From assembly GCF_004798865.1 (NCBI RefSeq), contig NW_025336087.1, positions 9,150,263 to 9,214,262 of the forward strand: DNA of 64,000 bases. The letters are read 5' to 3'. The position numbers and the translations under genes are program-made. This document shows positions 45,901-54,900 of this stretch, in pieces; the first letter of the stretch is position 1; each line of letters opens with the position of its first letter. Source of the stretch: Varanus komodoensis. Lineage: Eukaryota; Chordata; Lepidosauria; Squamata; Varanidae. The notes beneath the pieces are model-generated. The model made no database searches and was not told the origin of the DNA. It was given only the letters and a program-made list of their open reading frames with translations.

Positions 45901-48900
45901 TGCCAATGTTGTGTGTGAACTGGGCCACTGAGATCAGGCTGAGCAGAGAAAGGAGGAGGGAAGGGGGAGTGTTCAAGCACACAGCTCATTCCTGGCTCAA
46001 CAAACAAGGTCATATGGGGCTGCAGTTGTTACTTGTGCAATGGACTTAAGTGTTCTGTAGATCAATGACAGACTAATTCTTGTCAAGAGAAATGCTGTTT
46101 CCATAAATGTGAGCTTATTTTTAGATATCTCAAGGCCTAATGCAGTGATAAAATGGACAGACAAAGTGTTGAAATGTGGGGGCTTGGACTGCAATCCCTG
46201 TTAAGCCATGCAATTCCATGCATGAGCTGGGACAGCCACCGCCACTCAGCCTCATCTCCCCAAGAGGGTTCTGCAAAAGGGTGCAGTGGGAGGAGGGTCA
46301 AAGTTGTACAGCAACCTGAACTTCAAGGAAAAAATTACAGAGTTAGGGTAATGTAGTAAAGTCAAATAGTTATGCTCCATTAATACAGACTAGATGTTAC
46401 CTTCCACTTAAGAAAGACACTTATTCTGCCTTGTGATATCTCTTTAATGGTACTTTCCAAAATGGTTGGCTTTTCAACAAGCTCTGTTAAAGAAGAGCAG
46501 TACAGCAATGTCAGCTTAAAGGGGCATAACCAGCACTTAATTTTTAGAGTAAGCAAAATGCACTTATAATTTTTGTCATAACAAAATGACACTTACTATG
46601 TGCAATAGGAATTTCTCTGCTCCAAGAGCAAATGGAACAGCTTTCATCCTCGTGTCTGCATCGGAGGCGAGCCACATACGACGATGACATGTTCACATTG
46701 GGGACTGTGGCCTGAAAGGTTCCTCTGCCCAAGGGGACCTGCAGAGAAGTGCCACCAAGCGGTCATTCCCATGGCAAAAGAGCTCATTGATTGCACTTCT
46801 TCAGAAGAAGCCAAATGCCTCAGTTCAAACGGCAGTTGGCACTGCAACAGACTAGGAAAGAGACATCCAGGGTCGTAATATATACCAGGGGGTGGCAACT
46901 TTGGGAGTGGTTTGGGGCCACACACACACACACACACAGGGTGCACTTGGTTAGTTGTCCCTCAAGATCTGTGGGCTACTTAAGGGAAAAAAAATGCTGC
47001 TCCACTGTTGATTCTTCGAAGCAAACTGTTCTGGAAACCGAACGTGGCCACCTCTTGCTTGTTCCCAGGTGAGACTGGGTAATGATAGGCTTCTGTAGTG
47101 GTGGTGAACCATAGACTCTCCATGCCTATCTACTCAGAAGTAGAACTGATCCAGTTTGCATGATCATGGGGTGGGGGAATAAGACAAAAACAACCCATAG
47201 GTTCTGGGTAGCTTGGTAACCATGGCAATAGGCCACCCTCACCAGGTTTCCAGAACACGAAAAGCTGTATTAGTGAAGGTAATCATGGAAATCTCCCAAG
47301 GCACACAACCAGCTCGCAACTGGCATAAGTGGCAGGGGAAATAAATTTATTTCTCATACCATGAACCAGGCCAATATCTTTAAAAGGATATATTCTTAGC
47401 GAAGTGTGTTTAGGATTGACCAATCAGGCTGCAGTCCTATGGAGGACACCCCAAGAGCCACAGGGTGGAGTCAACTAGGAGATATGCCCTCTCAAGCCAC
47501 TCCTTGCAGGCATGGAAGCTCCTGCCCATCCGGCTCTGCTGCCTCGGCTCTGGTGAATTAGAACAAAAAGAGGAAATGCGAGGAACAGGACAAGCATCGA
47601 TTTGGAACCAAGGGATCCCAGGTCCTCCTCTTCCTCCATGTTTCCATGGGCCCTTAGAATGGTGTCCGTGGAACAGGCATTCTTCTCCTCCCTCAAGATG
47701 CCACCGCCTTTTCCTACTCTGCCAGCATGACCCTGGCTGGCCTTTGGCAGCTCCTCTACAGAGCAGCCTTCCTTCCCACACTCACGGGATGTTCTGTGAG
47801 ATCTACTTAATAGGTTGACGACCCCAGTCAGATCCTTTGCACTTAGTTCTGTGTACCGCAAAAGCTGGTGCTGGCTGCAGGCATGGAGAGCTGGGCAATG
47901 GCCAAAGGATGCTGGGCATTGCAACGTGAGCAGTAAGAATGCTAGGAAAAGCCAACTGCAGGAAGCCAGATGCCTCCATTTGTCATTTGGGAACACCCCA
48001 AGTGCAATGGAATACACGTAAAGGAGAAGACGGCTGTGGCACTTGCGGTGAAACTGAACGCACTGCCGATTTCATGGCCATCTTGCTGTACCTACTGAGA
48101 TCCAGGAGGAGATGGGCTGTGTTGCTTCCTTGTATTGCAGTTCATATTGCAGTATGTATCTTGGTGAGTTCCAGGTAATTATTAATTCTTTGAATAACTG
48201 ATGAACTTTAATGTTGTAGGCTGAAGGGCATTCCTCTAAAATGGAAAAAGTACCAAAGCCATACGTTAACCTATGATTTCTGTGCCTTTTGGGTATATGT
48301 AGCTTCCATATAGTCCAAAATACCTGATCCTGCCTCATTTTGGATGCTAAGCAGGATTGGACTTGTTTGAAATCTGGATGCATGACTTTAAATGTTATGA
48401 ACCACCCAGAGACCTTTGGCTAAGTTGGTGTAGAAATGTACTGTAGTAACTTCAACAGTATTCAAAATAAGCCACATGCAATCTCTTTTATGCGTTTGCA
48501 CAAGGTGCTACATCAAAAATTGCCATGAAAATGCCCTTCTAGAGGGTGCCCATTAACTACTGTTATGCAGTCCCAGTCAGTCTGCATTTTCCTTGTGATT
48601 TTCCCATTTTTTTCTCACTCCATAGAAAATCTGATTTTTTCCCCAAAATAATTGAGCAGTAGAGCAATCTCCACTGATGTAGAGCCAGGGAGAGGGAACT
48701 TGTGGGCCTCCAGATGTTGTTGACCTCCAAGATCCACCACCTTCAGATTGCATGGTCATTGGTCAGGGATTATAGGAATGGTGATCAAACAACATTTGCC
48801 AGGCTGCAGGTTCTCCAGCACTTAGGGCCACATTCTGCTTATCTAAAGAGACCAGGGCAGGGGTTTGATGTCAGTAGTGTGGTATCAGGCAGGTGCAGCT

Positions 48901-51900
48901 ATCACTGCTTAGTATGCATTGACTGCATCTTTTGCCATATATCACCTTTAGATAAGCAGTACAGTGTAATAGCGTTATAAATAGGGTGATAAAATGGCAC
49001 CATTACATCACTGCATGTAACACAATAGTGCTAATTTAAATAATGGGTTAAGACACTTTTCCATGTGCCACTATCAATCATGTCGCTGAAGCAGCGCTAT
49101 CAGAAAGTGTTCCCCATCACAATTTAGTATGATGGTGTTACAGTGCAATTGCATCAGCTGAGATGGGGTGGGGCAGAAGGGGAGCCTACTTGTTTGACTG
49201 ATTCCCATATGGAGAGACATTGGTTTTAGAGGGTAAAAGCATGTTGAGCAGAAAGATTTAGCTTAGCCTTCCTTCTGACACGTGTATCTTGTGGGGCAGC
49301 GTTCAAACACGCAAGATTTCAGTTCCAGCACTGAATTGTTAGAGTCTTGAAAAAGCTTGACCACTTTTCCATCAGGATAATGACTGCATACAGACCCTTC
49401 TTTGGATCCAAGACAGCGCAAGCAATTGCCATTGCTTTTCATGCTTCTGTCCATGGAGACAAGGACTGCAGCCGGCACAGTGCAGAGATTGGAGGAAGGA
49501 GGCTGGAGTTGGAGCACTGAGTTGGGGGACCCTCATGTTCAGACTCCAAAAAATCCTATGGTCTTCTCAACAATGTTGGGAAACCACAGAACTGTACCCT
49601 TAATTAGGCAGAACAGCCTAATTAAGAACAGCCAAATAATGACCAAGAACAGAAATTACTGCACAGATTAAAAGCATCAGCAGGCACAACCTTGTTTAGA
49701 AACATCTTCTGGAAAAGCCTGTTGCAATTGAAGGATTCTCCCTGAGGACCCAAACTGGTACCCTCCTAGGGAGCAATTCTGAAGTCTGGGTGTCACAACC
49801 ACAAAGTCACCATAAGAATGGGCTTCTGAAGCAGGACTCCTTGCAGACCTTTACTTGAAAATATGTCTAATTTAAACTAGTGAAATTTACTTCCAAGTAA
49901 AGCTGTACCGATTAGCACTGTCACCCATGTATTTTTTCTTACTTTTTTTTAAATGTCTAGGCTATGAAATTACAGGCACCAGAGGGTGACTTCTGAGAAC
50001 TACCTCCCACTAGTTTATTAAAAGTCATGTAATGCAAAACTGTTAAAGATTATGATCTTCTTCTCTAGCACTGAAAATTATGAAACTTGCTGTTACTCAA
50101 ATAGGGTTTATCTGAAAATTAACTGGCCAATTAACTTAACTGGTGCTTGAACTGTTGTTTTTGGACAAGTATGGATCAGCATTGCTCCTCTATGCCACCT
50201 GCACAGTCTGTTGTCTTCAACCAGTGCCTTCAGAATGTGGGGCTTGGAGTCCAAACTCTGCCACTGGAAGAATCCAAGGAATCCAAGCTGGATGAAGAAC
50301 TTTTGGCTGGAGGTTCCACATCCCTTTTCTTTTACACCATGCTAAAAATTCTGGACATACACACTGGAGGTACCCTTATCTGGAATGCTAGATGGTGTGG
50401 AGACCAGGAAAGGACAGAAGCTCACGAGTGAGTTATAAAGGGACATAGATGTCCTTACTCCCAGTGCCTTGGACAGAAGAATTGGATTGTGCTCTACAAC
50501 GCTGTGCCTGGTGGACTGCTGCAGCTGACTGAAAAACATGGTATGCATGAAGTTTAGAGGCTGCTGCAGAAATGGAAGATTCATAGGAATGGAGATGGCC
50601 TTTCACCAAGCCACGTGTGCATAATCCAGGGCAAGAATATTTCTGCAGGACAGGACTCTATGAATGGGGAGAGGTGAGCCTAATACCAGCTGCAACATCA
50701 CCAGTTGTAATAGAAGAAAATAAGATGCAACCTCATTCTCATCTTCTCTGAAAACAAATCCTTGAAGCTATGTTCTTGCAAGGCAAGCAAGGGGGCGCTG
50801 CAGCCCATGTCAGGACTTAACCCTCTCACAAGTCTTAAACTGGTGGCCTGAGAGATATAGTTTTGCAGAGATTTAGTTTTTGCACCACCGCCGTTCTCAG
50901 GCTAAAGGAAGAAAGTGCAGCAGGACCAGCCAAAGAACCCTCCTAGCATAATAGATCAGGGTGGGTCAAGGGCTGCCCCCTGATTTCTGATCTCTACAAA
51001 ACCTTCCAGGGCCTGCTCTCCCTGATCAGTGCTGGGGCTGCTGTGTTGACTTCTCACAATGCTCACTATGCTACAGACTGATCCTAAATTGTTGGAAATT
51101 TAGATGGTGGCTGCCTGGCAGAATGCTTTTTAGTGGGCCTGAAGCAGGTCTTGGCAGGTGATCATGCAAACTGGGTCCTTGTGAGTTATTTTCAAAGAAA
51201 ACCTGGAGATCCTCTTCTTCTTTTAGGTGGGTACCTCTCTTACCTATAGGACTTCTCTGTGTGAGACTTTTGATCCATCACTTTATTGAGCATTTTTCTG
51301 GACTCTTGGCTTAAGGATTAAGATCAGTTCCTTTATACTTGTTGCTTCCCTACCCCGGTTTTTCTTTCTCTGCCTTTCTATATGCTCCATCATGCAAGGT
51401 GGTATAGTGGAGATGTAAAAATAAAGCAGCTTTTGTTCCAGTCCATTCTGCCATTTCCAGATAGTACTATATTTTCCTTGCTATAAAAATGCCCTAGAAA
51501 TGCTTTGAAAGCACAGGATAGCCTCTGGAGGATAACAATGTTGTCTAAACATTGTCGCATCAAGGAGCACTCCCAAGCTGCGAACCTTGTCCCTAAGAGG
51601 GAGTGCAGCCCCTTGCCCATCTTGGTTAATAAACAACGCCAAGCACAGGATTGGGATCTGGATCTTGGAAGTGGTTAACGCTTCTCTGAGGGAGGGTCGG
51701 GTACCTGCCCCTTTAAAGGAGGCGGTAGTCTGACCGGTCCTGAAGAAGGCGTCACTGGATCCAGAGATCGCCACTAATTATAGACCAGTGGCCAACATCC
51801 TGTTTCTGGGCAAGGTGTTGGAGCGGGTGGTGGCGGGACAACTCCAAGCTCTCTTGGATGAAGCTGATTATCTGGACCCATTTCAGTCCGGCTTCAGACC

Positions 51901-54900
51901 CAGGTACGGTACTGAATCTGCCTTGGTCACCCTGTACGATGACCTGTGCAGGGAGAAGGACAGGGGGAGTGCGTCCCTGTTGGCTCTTCTGGACCTCTCA
52001 GCGGCTTTCGATACCATCGACCATGGTATCCTTCTGGATAGGCTAGTGGGATTGGGGGTCAGAGGCACTGCTTTGCAGTGGTTCCGCTCCTATCTCAATG
52101 GCCGATTCCAGAAGGTGGTGCTGGGGGACTATGGCTCTGCACCATGGCAGCTATGCCATGGAGTACCGCAGGGGTCCATTTTGTCCCCTTTGCTGTTTAA
52201 CATCTACATGAAACTGCTGGGAGAGGTCATCAGGAGGTGTGGGCTGCGGAATCATCAGTACGCTGATGATACGCAGCTCTATCTCTCGTTCTCCACCAAT
52301 CCAGGTGAGGCAGCGGCTGTGCTGAACCGGTGCCTGGCCGAGGTAATGGGCTGGATGAGGGCCAATAAACTGAAGCTCAATCCAGACAAGACGGAGGTCC
52401 TGTTGGTTGGCGGATTGGGCTTCGGAGAGGGTGAATTGAACCTAGTCCTGAATGGGGTAGCACTCCCTCTTAGGGACAAGGTCCGCAGCTTGGGAGTGCT
52501 CCTCGACCCAGAGCTTTCACTGGAAGCTCAGGTGACAGCGGTGGCGAGGAGCGCTTTCCTTCAGCTTCGGCTGATCCATCAGCTGCGCCCCTACCTGGAA
52601 TACGACTGCCTGGCGACAGTGACACACGCGTTGGTAACTTCCCAACTTGACTTCTGTAATGCGCTTTATGTGGGGCTACCCTTGAAGACGGTCCGGATAC
52701 TTCAATTAGTTCAAAATAGAGCTGCCAGGCTGCTGATGGGGACTGGGCATTATGTTCATATGACTCCAGTCCTCCGTCAGCTTCACTGGCTTCCCATTGA
52801 AGTCCGGGCCCAATTCAAGGTGTTGGTGATGACCTATAAAGCCCTAAATGGCTTGGGTCCTGGTTAGCTGAAGGAGCGCTTACATCCATATATGCCCACC
52901 CGCCCCTTGAGAACTGCGGGAGACACCCTTCTCTGGGAACCCTCCGTGGAGGAAATTAGGAGGGTGAGTACTCGGAGGAGGGCGTTCTCTGTGGTGGCGC
53001 CCAATCTATGGAATGCACTCCCCAGAGAGGTCCACCTGGCGCCGTCGTTATTTGTTTTCGCCACCAGGTGAAGACCTTTTTATTCAAATGTCATTTTAAT
53101 TGTTAATAGTATTTATTCATTTTATTCTTTGGCCAGGGCAACTTAACTTATACTGTTAATTTATATTATTTTATGGAAGTTTATTTACGGATGTGAGACG
53201 TCCCGAGGCTTCGGCGAATGGGGGGCATAGAATTCTCCTAAATAAATAAATAAATAAATAAATAAAGTCCCCTCAAACTACTGTGAGGATTCACAAGTGT
53301 GCAACAAATGCCTTGGGCACAGAAGCCCATCATGTCTACCGTTAGGGATGTGCCAGTTGCAGCACAAACCTTGAAGGAGAGAAAGCGGAGTGGTCGTGGT
53401 GGGGGAGGGTGGAGCCCGGCTGGAAGGGCCAGCACTTACCCGGATCTAGAAGGAAGTGGTGGTCCCAATCATCAGCATCCCACATGCTGCCTCCCTGGAC
53501 AAACAGACTATTCAGCTCACAGAAACCTGAACCTGAAGATAGAAAATCAAAAAGGTGCAAGAGGAGCAGTCACCTGGCTCTAGCAAGCGCTTCTGCTTGA
53601 CACCAGGAAGGTGGCAGGTATGCTATACTGTATGGAATAGACAGCCCAAGGAAAGCCATGCCTGGGATGGGGCAAGTCACTTCTGTATCAACCATCTGGG
53701 ATTTCAGGAGCTTACAAGAACTGCTGAGCTAACGAAAGGAAAGGATTCGTTTTCTGAAGCTGGCTGACTGGGGGAATATTCTGCAGACTGAACTCACACT
53801 TCCTTCAAGCAAAGTGATGCGCTACTTACTGGCCAGCTACTGGGCCAAACTTATACTGTTAGTCTCTTCCTGCTCCTGGTCTTGGAGCTGGATCTTCATT
53901 TCGTCCACCCTGGGCCTGGGGCTTTGCTGCATTTTTACTGCTACTGCTTGTTCAAGATTTTGTCCTGCTTCTGTTCCCAGTATCTGTAGAGCAAATCCTA
54001 GCAAGGTGTAGCTATTAAGAATGAATAAAAGAAGTGGTTTTTGGTTTCCTGGAAGGAGAGCTGGGATGAGGCTGTACATGCACATACAGCCTAAATTAAC
54101 CCCATGAGGAATTCTCTTCCAGGGGAGCATTGTGAGGTGTGCAGTACATGGTACCAAGCCTCAGACAGCCACCCAAAAGTCTCTTTTGCTAACAAATACA
54201 GTGAAGAAGTGATAGGCTAAACCTGTCTGACTGCAAAGCTACCCTTGGACAAAGAATGTTGATGTGAATAAAACTCACCCACTGTGAGCCAAGCCAAGGA
54301 CGCAAAGAATAACAACCTCCTCACTTCTCCTTGGAGGGGGAAAAAGCATAAGAATTGTTAATCACATCCACCATTTCAGTATATTCATCCATCACACTGT
54401 ATCCTGCTTTTTCAGGCTAATGAGATCGTTCGGATGGAATGCAAGTGATAACATGGCCCTCCAGTTTTGCTGTATTTATTATTTATTGAACATCTTTCCA
54501 GGCCTGCCAAGGCAACTAACAAAATTCACATAATATTTTTTTTTAAATCCAGTATAACCACAAACAATGCAACTTTTTTTTAAAAAAAATTGCCGCTCAC
54601 CAAGGCAAGGGCAGAGGAAACAAGCAGGTCTTTGGGGTCTTCCTAAAAGCCTATAATGTTGGGCCTGATGAACCCCTGAATGGCACCTCATTGCATTCAT
54701 TGTTTGAACAACTGCGACAATGGCTTTCTTTTGTATACTTGTCACCTAATGTCCTCCAAGGTGGGCAAGTTTGATTGGTCTCCCCTTTTGATCTTAACAT
54801 GGGACTCCCATCTTCCCTATATGCAATTTCAAGAGAAGCTGCCCTCCCTCGCTTTGAAGGAGCAGAGCCGGAGCCTCAGTGAGTGGTCAGGTGGAGACTT

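Noticed and set aside
47437-48017. Overlapping open frames of 114-180 codons on both strands
   Set aside because: They lie in a receptor intron, match nothing I recognise and lack matching splice phases.
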